This document shows positions 54,545 through 64,000 of a stretch of 64,000 nt of DNA, in pieces. Where the stretch lies: contig CAMXCT020002668.1 in the NCBI GenBank assembly GCA_947184155.2, positions 1,182,714 to 1,246,713 of the forward strand, in the 5' to 3' direction. The notes below the pieces were generated by a model. The model was given only the letters and a program-made list of their open reading frames with translations, made no database searches and was not told the origin of the DNA. Source of the DNA: Cladocopium goreaui. Taxonomy: Eukaryota > Sar > Dinophyceae > Suessiales > Symbiodiniaceae. Made by a program: the position numbers and the translations under genes. Positions within the stretch are counted from its first letter, which is position 1. The number at the start of each line of letters is the position of its first letter.

Positions 54545-54765
54545 GGAGGTTTCCTACAAGGTGCCCCTCTTGTTCGTTTCCTAAGCTGATCATTTATAAC
54601 TCCAATCATGTTTGGGATTGTTTGGGTTTATGGTAGATTTATCATGATTTATCTATAGTTACTAGATTTGTAATGATTTATGAACCAAGAAACATAACTA
54701 GGGGGCACCAAATCATCCAAGCAATGGATGACCATGACTTAGTATTGTTTTACAACCATGGTGAC
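54545..54765. mobile_element. TIR-E copy with a TIR-F inserted
   Basis: The E left end GGAGGTTTCCTA is followed at once by a TIR-F segment (CAAGGTGCCCCTC to GGGGGCACC, about 54557-54708), after which E-type interior resumes (ATCCAAGCAATGGATGACC). This is a nested insertion. Confidence 0.65.
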
Positions 54766-54769
54766 TTGT

Positions 54770-56100
54770 GGATCCACCAACCCTTGTTGATGGGGTAACA
54801 ATCCAGAACGGGTCCCCATGGGGGGTGGAGACATGCGTATTGTAGAAGCGCTTTTTTTTTCTTTGCAGATTGCAAAATCAGACCTTTCACAACTCCATAA
54901 CAAAAAGATACAAAAAGGGGGTACACTAATCCTTTTATCTTATAATATAAAACGTTCCTCCCGACCCTCCTAAATAGTAAAATGTAAAAACCTATAGGTG
55001 TATTTTTTTAATCATTAGAATAAGGTATTTAGTAATTAGGGTTCGAAGCTGTCCCCTAATATTACCAGGTAATTTTAAAACCTACAAAAACTCCTAATAA
55101 TATGTTCGATTTCAAAATCGATCAAATCCCTTTTAAAATCCGATTAAATAGTGCCAACAATTGGATTTCGAAGCTTTTCCCCAAGATTAAACTTAAAACC
55201 TTATTCGATAAAAACAAGATGTTCGATTTCAAAGTCGGTCAAATTCATTTTCAAAATCTCATGAACATATAGCCAAAAATTGGATTTCGAAGCTCTCCCC
55301 TCATACCAAGTTTAAAACCTTAAGCATCAATTTACTAAAGTGTTGATTTGAAAAGACGGACCACAATAAAAACAACATCCCGGAGTTATATAACTAATTT
55401 TTGTGATTAGGGGGGTGGAACCTCCAATTTCAAATTGGGCCTTGATGTTAAAATTCTTGTTTGAATGGGATCGATCAAAAATCAAATTGACAAATCCATA
55501 ATTTCCCAAAACGAACAATCTGAGGTAGCTTTTATGATTTTATGATGTGGCAGTGTGTCAAAACCTTGTACCCCTTTTGTTCACATCAAAATAGCTGGGA
55601 TTTATGGATGTTCATCCCCCTAAAAATGGTATTCATAGGTATTGATCCATACCCATGTGGGAAGGTTTTTGTAATAAGAAGGGATTGGCTGGTTTGTTGG
55701 AATTGTTGGAATTGCAGCAGCAGGGAGTGATGATTGGAGTCTAGTGCTGTCAGTGTACACCATGTCATCCTGGGACTACTTGGTGATCTTGGGAAGCCGG
55801 TGACACAACGGAGCCATGGGATCCCACATGATAAGTACCTGGACATACCTGGACAGTCCATTTCTCTACACACATCCATAAACAAACATTAAAAAAACAC
55901 ATGTGTTTTACCGATAGTTTTAGTACTTTTATAATGATTCATAATGATTCATATTTGGTTTGGCTACTCTGAGTGTCTTGTTACATACCAAAATCTGAAA
56001 TAAACTTGGAATGGGTTTAGACATATTAAGAACCCAAATCTACAGGGAAAAAAGGGGTACCCGATGGACTGAACTGGTATGGTTTGCATTTCTTCATGGG
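54770..56100. other. No supported gene
   Basis: It contains loosely repeated ATTGGATTTCGAAGC and AAAACCTTA phrases near 55050-55320 (period about 120 bases, strongly diverged) and no convincing exon. Confidence 0.45.
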
Positions 56101-56123
56101 AGAAATGGACACTATATAAGTAA

Positions 56124-56247
56124 CTGGTTGGTGGTTTGGAACATAAATTTTATTTTTCCATTCAGTTGGGAATTTCATCATCCCAACTGACTTTCACTCC
56201 ATCATTTTGCAGAGGGGTAGGTAGGTATAGGGTATACCACCAACCAG
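56124..56247. mobile_element. TIR-C element 7
   Basis: Ends CTGGTTGGTGGTTTGG and ATACCACCAACCAG; a small GTAGGTAGGTATAGG expansion sits near the right end. Confidence 0.88.
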
Positions 56248-56318
56248 CAAAATATAACCATAAAATGTACTTTGGTATATCAGGTACCATAAAAAACATA
56301 ACTATAAATGGTACATGA
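56248..56318. repeat. Repeat K, copy 2
   Basis: Matches 40699-40767; it follows the right tip of a TIR-C element directly. Confidence 0.85.
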
Positions 56319-56643
56319 GATATATCCAGGTTTCATGTTTTTCCTAAAGTGAATCCCATGGACATTTTCATGGACATCCCGGCAGATTGTCTGTGAATCC
56401 TCATGTTTTCCAAGATCCCCATGGCTTTTTTTCGCCATCGCATATCGAGTAACGCTTCAAACTAAGAATGACTAGCTATGATTGGACAGAAGAGAGAGTC
56501 AGTTTACATAAATCATGATAAATCATATTTATATATATACACATGTATATAGCTTGAAATGGTTAACCAACAAAAACTAGCATATCATTATCATCAATCA
56601 TCGATGTTCAACTGACATAATAGTCGATGAAACTGCCGCTTAG

Positions 56644-56717
56644 GTCACGCTGGAGACGGATCGACAGACGCGGCGCTGGCGTCGCATGTGGTGTCTCTGT
56701 ATGACGATCAGATGGAG
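56644..56717 (+). CDS. ALA-module exon, gene D
   Basis: Acceptor CCGCTTAG, two bases GT, then HAGDGSTDAALASHVVSLYD then DQME, donor GTCGCT, ending in phase 0. It shares the AG|GT start, the GDGS/GDSS linker and the ALASH helix with the exons at 48234 and 52145. Confidence 0.72.
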
Positions 56718-56759
56718 GTCGCTAGGGTGTCTCGGAGGATGAACGATATGTGGTGCCCA

Positions 56760-56885
56760 ATGGGGAGACAATGTGGTGCCCAATATATAGTACATATATA
56801 ATGTATATTATATATATACAGTATATATACATAATATACATACATATACCCATGTAAATATAATGTATATGTATATATATATTAA
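56760..56885. repeat. TA-rich tract beside partial TIR-F ends
   Basis: Two GTGGTGCCCAAT phrases at 56752-56783 followed by a long TATATA tract. Confidence 0.6.
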
Positions 56886-56894
56886 ATTATAAAT

Positions 56895-57010
56895 GTGGGC
56901 AAATCATAACGACCTCACTGTTCTCCCTCGCTGGACTGATGGTTTAACGGATTGGGGGAATCATCGCCGAAAAACGTTGTTTGTTTTCAGGTTAATGACA
57001 TATTAACATT
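56895..57010. mobile_element. TIR-B element 8, decayed
   Basis: The core ACGACCTCACTGTTCTCCCT and TTTTCAGGTTAATGACA is recognisable; both tips are degraded (GTGGGCAAATC on the left). Confidence 0.6.
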
Positions 57011-57054
57011 TACTAACTATTTCCTATGTCATTAACCTGAAATGTTAGTATTTC

Positions 57055-57150
57055 CATATACAACTATTGAATATCATATTAACTATTGAATATCATATTA
57101 ACTATTGATATACAAATGTCATATTAACTATTTCCAATATACAACGATTG
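57055..57150. repeat. 20-bp tandem repeat
   Basis: CATATTAACTATTGAATAT repeats about three to four times with variation. Confidence 0.8.
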
Positions 57151-57407
57151 AATCTGGAAATTTCACAAGAGAGCAATGAGTTTTTTGAATGAGTTGGAAA
57201 ATCCCATTGAAAATCCCATAGTCTATTTACTTCGGATGATAATATATATATATATGTACTGTACATTGTTGTACATAATCATGGGATACAGCTATCTAAT
57301 GGATGTGCATGGGATATTATTTAGCCAACAATTTGGTGCTCCCACATACGGTAATTCGGCTGGTTTACAATCCCCATGAACTATAGATACATCTACGGTA
57401 GTAGACC

Positions 57408-57584
57408 ATAGTTCTACTAGTCGTAAGAGTCGATTCTATCTGGGTAAATTATAACGACCTCACTGCGACCTCACTGGAAATCAAAATTAATAAGGGAAAT
57501 CATCCCCAAATGGCCTTAATTCAGGTTAGTGAATTTATTATAATTTACCCAGATAGTTCTACTAGTCGTAAGAGTCAATTCTAT
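57408..57584. mobile_element. TIR-B element 9 with 32-bp flanking duplication
   Basis: The 113-bp element (57440-57552) has ends CTGGGTAAATTATAA. It is flanked by 57408-57439 and 57553-57584, which share 31 of 32 bases (ATAGTTCTACTAGTCGTAAG and so on, one G/A difference). It sits inside a TIR-F-like sequence. Confidence 0.92.
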
Positions 57585-57683
57585 GAACAAGTGTCACAAA
57601 ATCAGAAACTATTTGGATCAAAATCAGCCAGACCTACAAGAAGTTGTTCCAAGAAATAACAGAGTCAACCAGCAGAATAAACT

Positions 57684-57805
57684 TACCCGGCCTGGTAAAC
57701 GTTTACATTAAACTATGGGAAATCACCATGCTATAGCTGGCTAAATCCACTATGAGAAAATGGCCATGGCTTCAATAGCTTTTTGTATGTTGACCAGGCC
57801 GGGTA
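57684..57805. mobile_element. TIR-A element 23, variant tips
   Basis: Both tips carry the variant TACCCGGCCTGG and its complement; the interior is ordinary TIR-A. Confidence 0.88.
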
Positions 57806-57871
57806 CATGGAAAATGCATTGAAAGACCGGATCTGAAATATTCATCTTAACCAATGATCCTGGGAACTAAG

Positions 57872-58063
57872 AATTCCAACAACGGAATTGGACTGAATGA
57901 TCGCTGGAAGGCCGATAAAGGCTTGGGGTCCAAACTTGCTTATTTCATGAAGCATGTACGAGATCATACTCCAAAAGGGAATGTAAAGCAATGGATATGC
58001 ACACTTTTTATCACCCTTCCATTGAGTTTAATCCTTGCGAATGTATCAGCTGGATTCGATTGA
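57872..58063 (+). CDS. Exon, gene D, long open frame
   Basis: After GGAACTAAG the frame reads NSNNGIGLNDRWKADKGLGS, KLAYFMKHVRDHTPKGNVKQ, W, then a hydrophobic tail to TGA at 58061-58063. The first part is clearly coding-like. The donor is not identified, so the right edge may be too far. Confidence 0.55.
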   Translation, partial: NSNNGIGLNDRWKADKGLGSKLAYFMKHVRDHTPKGNVKQWICTLFITLPLSLILANVSAGFD

Positions 58064-58104
58064 AGTTGCTTGCGTTCCTATCACCGTAGTTTTGTGTTGC
58101 TTAG

Positions 58105-58131
58105 GCCCTGGCCAAGCACTTTCAGATCGAG
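58105..58131 (+). CDS. Micro-exon with ALA module, gene D
   Basis: Acceptor TTGCTTAG and donor GTGGGG enclose nine codons, ALAKHFQIE, phase 0 at both ends. The match to ALAQHLL and ALARHIE supports it. Confidence 0.55.
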
Positions 58132-58193
58132 GTGGGGTGGCTTCGTGTGAAAATAATCGAACCATCCCCTCACCTTCTCCTCCCGACCTGCAG

Positions 58194-58255
58194 GCATCCG
58201 CAGATGCGAGCGAGGCCCAAATTTTGCGGTGGGCTGCAATCGATTCTCAAAGAGA
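58194..58255 (+). CDS. Exon, gene D
   Basis: Acceptor CGACCTGCAG and consensus donor GTGAGT. It reads ASADASEAQILRWAAIDSQR, phase 0 at the start, two bases left at the end. The phase does not fit the exon at 58869, so an exon is missing or a boundary is off. Confidence 0.6.
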
Positions 58256-58868
58256 GTGAGTCAGGGCGAATAGTTTTCAGAAGACAGTGGGTGGTTGATT
58301 TTGTATGATTTTGTTTTAAGAGCTCATAGGTTGAGTCGTCAAATGACGTTTTGAGCGCTTGAATCTACTTTTTGGTTGCTCCAACTGTTACACCCTCATT
58401 GAGCCACCACCATTGTGGCTAACATACATATATATATATATATATGTTTTTCCATGCATTATTGATTATTCCTGACCTTTCAAACTTTATGCCCGTTTAG
58501 GAATAAGATTAAGATCCCTATTCGTATCTCTTGCATTCGCATTCCCATTTGTTTGAACATAGAATTTGGTTAACAGTCCTTCAAATTCCATGTTTCCTTG
58601 GTCTTGGACTTTGCCAATCCCCACTTTTGGTTGTTGAGATACTAAGATCAGATTGGTGTTGAGTTTATAGACTCTAAAAACGTGTGTATATATATACATA
58701 CATATATACATACATGTATACATGCCAATTTAGAGTTTGACATTCTTCAGTTTTGAAGTAGATATTATACTCGAGTTTGTTTGAAACTACTTAAACCACC
58801 ATATGTTTCACAAGTCGTCCCATTTTTAGCACAACGAGCACCTTTTAAACGGTGACCTTCTGCCGCAG

Positions 58869-58920
58869 GACGTGGCTCGTGCGCTGGCTCGGCACATAGA
58901 GAGCCATGCTTCGGCTGAAG
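58869..58920 (+). CDS. ALA-module exon, gene D, GC donor
   Basis: Acceptor TGCCGCAG, DVARALARHIESHASAE plus one base, then GCGTTT as a GC donor. The exon at 59890 supplies two bases, and the join reads HASAEEWAAFAEQLEML, a good helix. The phase agreement supports the GC donor. Confidence 0.7.
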
Positions 58921-59239
58921 GCGTTTGACATGGATGCCATTGTAGATATTGATATTATACAAAGATTGAGATTCTAAACATAGACACATAATTAATCATA
59001 ATTAATCTGATGATATATATATATACATATATATATATTACAATTAAAGACTCTATAATTAATGTTATATGCACAGATATTAGCTATCACCATATATATA
59101 TATATACACATGAATATGGGGCGTCCACGTCTGCCATTTACCAGCACTTTTTGCTTGATGAAGTGAAACCAACGAAACATATGGGTTGCAAAAAATTGGG
59201 GGAGATGCAATGTTTCAGAACATGTCTCAATTCCAAAGA

Positions 59240-59345
59240 TACCCTCTGGTAGTTTAACATAGCTATTGAAAATGGCCATTTATAGTGGATTTACCCATTA
59301 AAAATGGTGATTTTCCATAGTTATGTAAACGTTTACCAGAGGGTA
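59240..59345. mobile_element. TIR-A element 24
   Basis: Tips TACCCTCTGGTAGTTTAAC and GTTTACCAGAGGGTA. Confidence 0.9.
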
Positions 59346-59889
59346 ATTAAAACGGAGTAGACTTGGCAAAGGCTCTATATTGGATCCCAGTCCCAGCTGG
59401 ATAATTCTTGTATCACATTTACACAGTTTGATGGAGAAAAACCATGGTTGCGGACTGATATCCAAAGGAAGTACATTGATATCTCTCGTAAGGAAGTCAA
59501 CACCATGACAAATGACGCATGATCTGTTTGGACGTATATTAGTCAGAGTGGCTTTATATTGGATACCCTACCTGCTCACAGTTCACTAGTGACTGGCGGT
59601 TGGTGTATGAGTTGTTTCCATATATGGAGGCATATATAGCCCTACAAACATCATCAGACATCTATATATTAAATATACAATTGGTATCAAATGGTCAAGG
59701 TTGGTCATATGACTATCCTTAGGACCCTCCTTCCATACTTGGTACTTCCTGTGGATATCGTGTATGCGGGAGACATCGCGACCCGTCAGACATGATAAAT
59801 GTTCCAAGCTTAGCCGTCGGGAAGCGTTCAAACGCAATGCGACGTTTTTCACTCAAACAAGGCAAAAATGTCACGAATCACATCCTCAG

Positions 59890-59972
59890 AATGGGCAGCA
59901 TTTGCTGAGCAGCTGGAGATGTTGGGTTTTTTCCCTCATCGCTGCCAGTGTGCAGATCGGCAGATCATCCCA
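59890..59972 (+). CDS. Exon, gene D, helix plus Cys
   Basis: Acceptor CATCCTCAG, two bases, then WAAFAEQLEMLGFFPHRCQC then ADRQIIP, donor GTTGTG, phase 0 at the end. It fits both neighbours. Confidence 0.68.
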
Positions 59973-60120
59973 GTTGTGGTCGTTGTTTGATTTTGGGAAA
60001 TTCCAGAGGGCTCTTAAGAATCACCTGTTTGTACTGATGATCCTCTACCAACCTCTATACCAAACATGCTTTAACGTCAGAACCATTTCATCATGGCAAT
60101 GTGTCATGATTTTGTTTCAG

Positions 60121-60270
60121 AGCCAGGTGCTGATGGCTGAGATTTTTGTGTTTGCTCTGAAGGAGCCAGCAACAGAGTCCCCTCCGCACAAAGATTTGCG
60201 GATGGCAGGACGAATCAGAACGACTTGTGAAACGCCTCGCGAGTTTTTGCGATGCACCAAAGGGAGTTAA
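60121..60270 (+). CDS. Exon, gene D, possibly ending in a stop
   Basis: Acceptor TTTTGTTTCAG, phase 0, SQVLMAEIFVFALKEPATES, PPHKDLRMAGRIRTTCETPR, EFLRCTKGS and TAA at 60268-60270. If spliced at GTGTTT after AEIF it would join the exon at 60708. Either a terminal exon of gene D or an internal exon read too far. Confidence 0.6.
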   Translation, partial: SQVLMAEIFVFALKEPATESPPHKDLRMAGRIRTTCETPREFLRCTKGS

Positions 60271-60707
60271 AAAGCTTGTGACGCATCAGTGAGATTGTAA
60301 CACGCGGTCAGAAGTCCCAGGTTTTGGGGATTTACCATGTAGATTAATATAGAACCTTTGTGTAGAACTGACTTGTAGCTTCAAATAATCCACCATGATC
60401 CACGTACTGCAAGTGGTCAGTTGCACTGGTGACAAAAACGGTGCAAAGTCCATCTCTATGAGTCCCGGCAGTTTCATGCGCCGACTTCACCATCGATGAT
60501 CCCTGTTTTTTTTTGAAAAGAAATTGAGGTTCAACTTACAATTTATCAATTTCAAGTACTCTCTGGTAATTCAACATGGCAATTCAAAATCCTCCAATTT
60601 ACAAAAGATTACTTTTTTAGCTAGAAACCGCCATTGAGTTCTGGGATTTACCATTGCCAAAGGTTGGGGTTTCACCACGACCGCTGTAGGTGAAAACCCT
60701 CTCGGAG

Positions 60708-60776
60708 GTCTTCACCACCTACCAGGAGGTCGTCTCGTCTCTCGCTGGATCATCCGGTCCGTGGAAGTTGATCATG
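60708..60776 (+). CDS. Exon, gene D
   Basis: Acceptor CTCTCGGAG, phase 0, VFTTYQEVVSSLAGSSGPWK then LIM, donor GTTTTC. The family is not recognised. Confidence 0.58.
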
Positions 60777-60837
60777 GTTTTCACTACTGTAAGCCTGTAA
60801 GAGTCCAATTCCAAAATGGCATGCTAATGCATATTAT

Positions 60838-60882
60838 AATATATATATATAATATATATATAATATCTATATATATATATAG
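60838..60882. repeat. TA-rich tract
   Basis: Alternating TATA run in an intron. Confidence 0.7.
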
Positions 60883-61815
60883 ATTTGGAAGGATTGACTA
60901 ATTTGAGGCTGCATTTTGCATATGAATTGTTGACTCTTGCTATTGTCAGCACCTATAATTGTTTACGGGCTATCCAGATGTACTGATTATTGACCCATAC
61001 CAGCACCCATATAGCCAGCAATGATGGGGATATCTAGAATATTCTAGAATAATATGATAGTGACCCCTTTGTGGATTGTGGGATGTGCTTTGAATACTCC
61101 CGAAATGGCAAGTTATTGGGGGAGGGTTCATTATTTTAGCTGTTCCACACTGACTTGTGACTATAGTCATTGTTTGCGGGTCAATAGATTCCAATAGGTT
61201 ATTTTGAGCCACTGTCAAGTGAGTTACAAAAAAAGTGCGCATCTTCTTCGAGCAGAAGCAAAGATTAACACAAAACATGACGCGCTGTCAAGGTGGCAAT
61301 ATAGCGAGGCAATTCCCAGTGTAGAGCCTGTCACGGAGCCTGTTTCATAGGGCCATTTTCCTCGTCCCGGTGATAACTGTGACAACATCCATACGCCAGC
61401 ATGGGCCAGCTAGATAGATCCTCAGTCTGGGTGGAACATTTTTGCTTTCTTCATTTCGTCGTTCACTTCTTTGTGGCTATTAGACTCCCATTGTTGGTTA
61501 GATATATCATTAGATAGACCCCCCATTGCTGGTTAAATATACCGCCACTGTTGGTTAAATAATCTGAAATATGTCATTAGGTCAACCCCCATTGTTAAAC
61601 ATATCTCAATGATCTCAATGGGAAGGATTATCCCATATATGAAATGGAAAATAAAGAATGTTTGAAACCACCAACCACATATATATATATATGGCTATAT
61701 ATATAATTAGAATATATATATATATATATCAATGATCTCAATGTTTTGTTGCATATAAAAAAACAAACTCCATTTGCTGCTACACCTTTTCATCATCGAC
61801 GTCCGAGCTGACGAG

Positions 61816-61878
61816 GACGTCCGGCAGAGAATTTTGAAGAAATTCCGGGACTTTGCCTGGGGCGCTTGGTATGCGGCG
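61816..61878 (+). CDS. Exon, gene D, module-like helix
   Basis: Acceptor CTGACGAG, 21 codons in phase 0, DVRQRILKKFRDFAWGAWYA then A, donor GTAGGG. It starts with DV like the exons at 46384 and 58869. The frame is also open upstream (VRADE) and downstream (VGICGEVKKK). Confidence 0.68.
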
Positions 61879-61899
61879 GTAGGGATCTGCGGCGAAGTC

Positions 61900-63020
61900 A
61901 AAAAGAAAAGTAGCCTAACACGACACCCAAAAGTAAGAGTAAAACTGGGAATCTAGTTGGTTAATGTTGGTGATTGAGTTTAGATGAGTTTAGCAAAATC
62001 TTAGGAGCCGAGGAACTTGGGGCTCATAGGAAAGGCTCCTGTCGGACTTGGTTTTGCATTGGTTGGACCCCTCAAACAAGATATTCAATGATGATCAATG
62101 TTATTATGTATATTATATATATAACGTATATACGTCGATACAGAACCCATATTTTTTCTAAATTTGGAAAAAACCCGAGGTCTCGGAAAAAAACCTACAA
62201 AATGTTAGGGTCTTGAAGCTATAGGTATATATATATATATATACACCTGCGAAACCCGAGTGCAGGAAAAAAACGCGATGGACCATCTTGGTTTGAAAAA
62301 ACGCGATGGAAAACAAAAATTGCGATACAACCAAAAAAATGCGATAAATGATTTTGCCAAATTGCGGCACCCACAGCCTCGTTCTCTTTTAAGTCTGGGC
62401 ACCATGGATTCGGAGAATTGGTTCTGTGGAAATAAAAGATAGAGAGGCGGGATCTTGAAATTCTTGGGCCATGGCCACACATGCCGGAAATGTTGGTTTT
62501 AAAATGGTTGAAACATATGTCCGCAAATTTCCGCGATATTCCCGCAAATTTCCGCGATATTCCCGCAAATTTCCGCGATATTTGTGTTTTGTTTTTTTTC
62601 TACAAGAAATATGTTGCAAACCTGTTTTCAACTGTTGTGAGAGTTTAGCTCAGGCATATCACCCAATTTTTTGGGATTGCCTTTTTCATATCTTCAGCCA
62701 AGATTGCCTTTTTCATATTATGTAATGGAAAGGGCGGCCAAAGCGTGTGAAGAACCTGAGAACACCTGAAATGACCAAAAATTGCGATATTTCAAATTTT
62801 CAAGCCTTTCCCATCCCGGATCTTCAAAAAGTAGGTTTTGTTGAATATCACTTTTTTTTCTGGCACTTAGGGCGCCCCAGGTATAGCTAATAAAGGCACA
62901 ACAGCTACCTGCCAGATGGTAATGGTTCCTGCCATGTAACAAATCCCACATTGAGGACTTGAGGCAATCCCTGTGTCTTCCAGGACCTATAGAATCCACA
63001 AAATTGGTTTGCCACGACGT
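61900..63020. other. Intronic or intergenic stretch
   Basis: It holds a 20-bp tandem repeat at 62520-62583. No convincing exon. Confidence 0.45.
62520..62583. repeat. 20-bp tandem repeat
   Basis: CCGCAAATTTCCGCGATATT occurs three times in succession. Confidence 0.92.
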
Positions 63021-63026
63021 TCCAAG

Positions 63027-63130
63027 GCATGTCTGTTAGAAGAAAAAAAGCATATTTGGAGTCGATCTCCACATCTCTTCAGCATTCTTCCGTTCCTTTC
63101 AAGAAACATGCCGCAGTTTCAGGGAATCGG
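63027..63130 (+). CDS. Exon, gene D or next gene
   Basis: Acceptor CGTTCCAAG and donor GTGAGA. Phase 0, ACLLEEKKHIWSRSPHLFSI then LPFLSRNMPQFQGI, two bases left. The next exon at 63641 supplies one base. Confidence 0.58.
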
Positions 63131-63490
63131 GTGAGAAATCGGCCTCTGCAGCCATTCTTCTGGCTCCAATCTCATCTTAATGCAGTTTTAGGGTCGGACC
63201 GGACCGACCCACAAAAACTCCGACCACATATCTGCAGTCTCCTGTCCCCAGGGTGGAGTTGAGGGAGTTGTGACAGCTGGAAGTTATTGGGATGGAGTTG
63301 GTTTGGGTGCGTTTGGCGTGATACATCCCAATTAGACAAAGATGTTTAGGATTGTTTAGGATGAATCAGCAAGTTCAAGTCAGTTCTTTACCTTCTGAAA
63401 GCCGTGAACCTGATATGAAATGATGAATCTTCCGCTCGGTCTATGTCTGGGATACGGTGAATCCTCCGAAAAAAAAGTGGGTTATAACTA

Positions 63491-63609
63491 TACCCTTTGG
63501 TTATTTAACATCGCTATGGAGGCCATGGCCCATTTATAGATGAGAAAAATGATGATTTACCTATTGAACATGGTGATTTTCCATGGCTACGTTAAATAAC
63601 CAAAGGATA
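63491..63609. mobile_element. TIR-A element 26
   Basis: Left TACCCTTTGGTTATTTAAC, right GTTAAATAACCAAAGGATA: matching changes on both tips (CTTTGG/CCAAAG), so the copy diverged as a pair. It ends 31 bases before the next exon. Confidence 0.86.
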
Positions 63610-63640
63610 TACAATAATATAGGCTATATGGGGTTTCCAG

Positions 63641-63723
63641 GTTCGTTCTGCGACTTCCATCACTTACATCTGAGGCGTTTGCACTTGGCTGCTGCTCTAG
63701 GCGCGGACATGTTGGACGTGTGG
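63641..63723 (+). CDS. Exon, gene D or next gene
   Basis: Acceptor GGTTTCCAG and donor GTGCAA. With the phase required by the previous exon it reads FVLRLPSLTSEAFALGCCSR then RGHVGRV. A second frame containing HLRRLHLAAALGADML is also open and looks helical, so the frame is not certain. Confidence 0.5.
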
Positions 63724-64000
63724 GTGCAAGACCATAGGCCAAGTGGGCTAAGATTATGCCTAGTGGGCCTAGTGTTTGGCCCCATGTGTTTCCGTGCTTC
63801 ATGTTCCAACTGTTGACTGAAGGCCATGGATGGTTTCGCAAACTCACATCCGCATGTTTCTTGATTCTGCGATGTACACATCGGATTATAGGATTTATCT
63901 AAAAATTGGATATCCACAAGTCCTTTGCTGAATCATCATTTTCCCGAGGAAAGCGGCCTTTTACACTGTGGATATCCTCCATGTTAAAGCAAACCTAAGA

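Noticed and set aside
1..64000. tRNA, rRNA and dinoflagellate spliced-leader genes
   Set aside because: I looked for TTCGANNCC-type arms, rRNA core motifs and the conserved part of the spliced leader and found none I could support.

Overview
The window looks like nuclear DNA of an intron-rich protist, most likely a dinoflagellate (Suessiales/Symbiodiniaceae-like). This is an inference from architecture: no rRNA, tRNA or spliced-leader gene anchors it. Coding sequence is confined to short GC-richer islands of about 30-190 bases, mostly after CAG, TAG or GAG and before GT or, often, GC donors of the form AG|GC. The islands lie in AT-rich DNA crowded with short inverted-repeat elements. GC donors and invasive intronic elements are both known from dinoflagellates. 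No exon chain was confirmed by a transcript; exon calls rest on open frame, splice motifs and agreement of codon phase between neighbours.

All well-supported exons are on the + strand, as expected for a unidirectional cluster. I group them into four provisional genes. Gene A (before 288 to 8879) ends with a stop codon in an exon that resembles an ankyrin helix. Gene B (about 9557 to 14312, possibly to a stop at 21046) would in the longer form carry a 5-kb satellite block in one intron. Gene C (about 21559 to 45082) is the clearest: from 24 to 41 kb exon after exon reads as degenerate ankyrin-repeat helices, then helical exons and a stop at 45080-45082. Gene D (about 45791 to beyond the right edge) encodes many copies of a short helical module of the type x-A-L-A-x-H-x-L, one or two exons per copy, with clear duplicated exon pairs.

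The non-coding part is dominated by seven families of about 90-130 bp terminal-inverted-repeat elements, called TIR-A to TIR-F and TIR-H here, with more than 50 copies in 64 kb. In families A, B and F the inverted tips read as splice-like sequence (GTAAAC...TTTACCAG; GGTAAAT...TTTACCCAG; GGTGGTG...TTGTAG). In six cases an element ends 26-36 bases upstream of a called exon, and two TIR-B copies interrupt a reading frame that is restored if the element plus one target duplication is removed. These look like introner-like elements. A separate 518-bp element (50987-51504) has perfect inverted ends and arrays of a 12-bp motif facing each other, like transposase-binding sites.

Other landmarks are a 56-bp palindromic satellite (2186-2680), a composite satellite block (14379-19694) bounded on both sides by the same 11-bp minisatellite, several small tandem arrays and long TA-rich tracts. 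Between these landmarks, long stretches hold nothing I can support as a gene.
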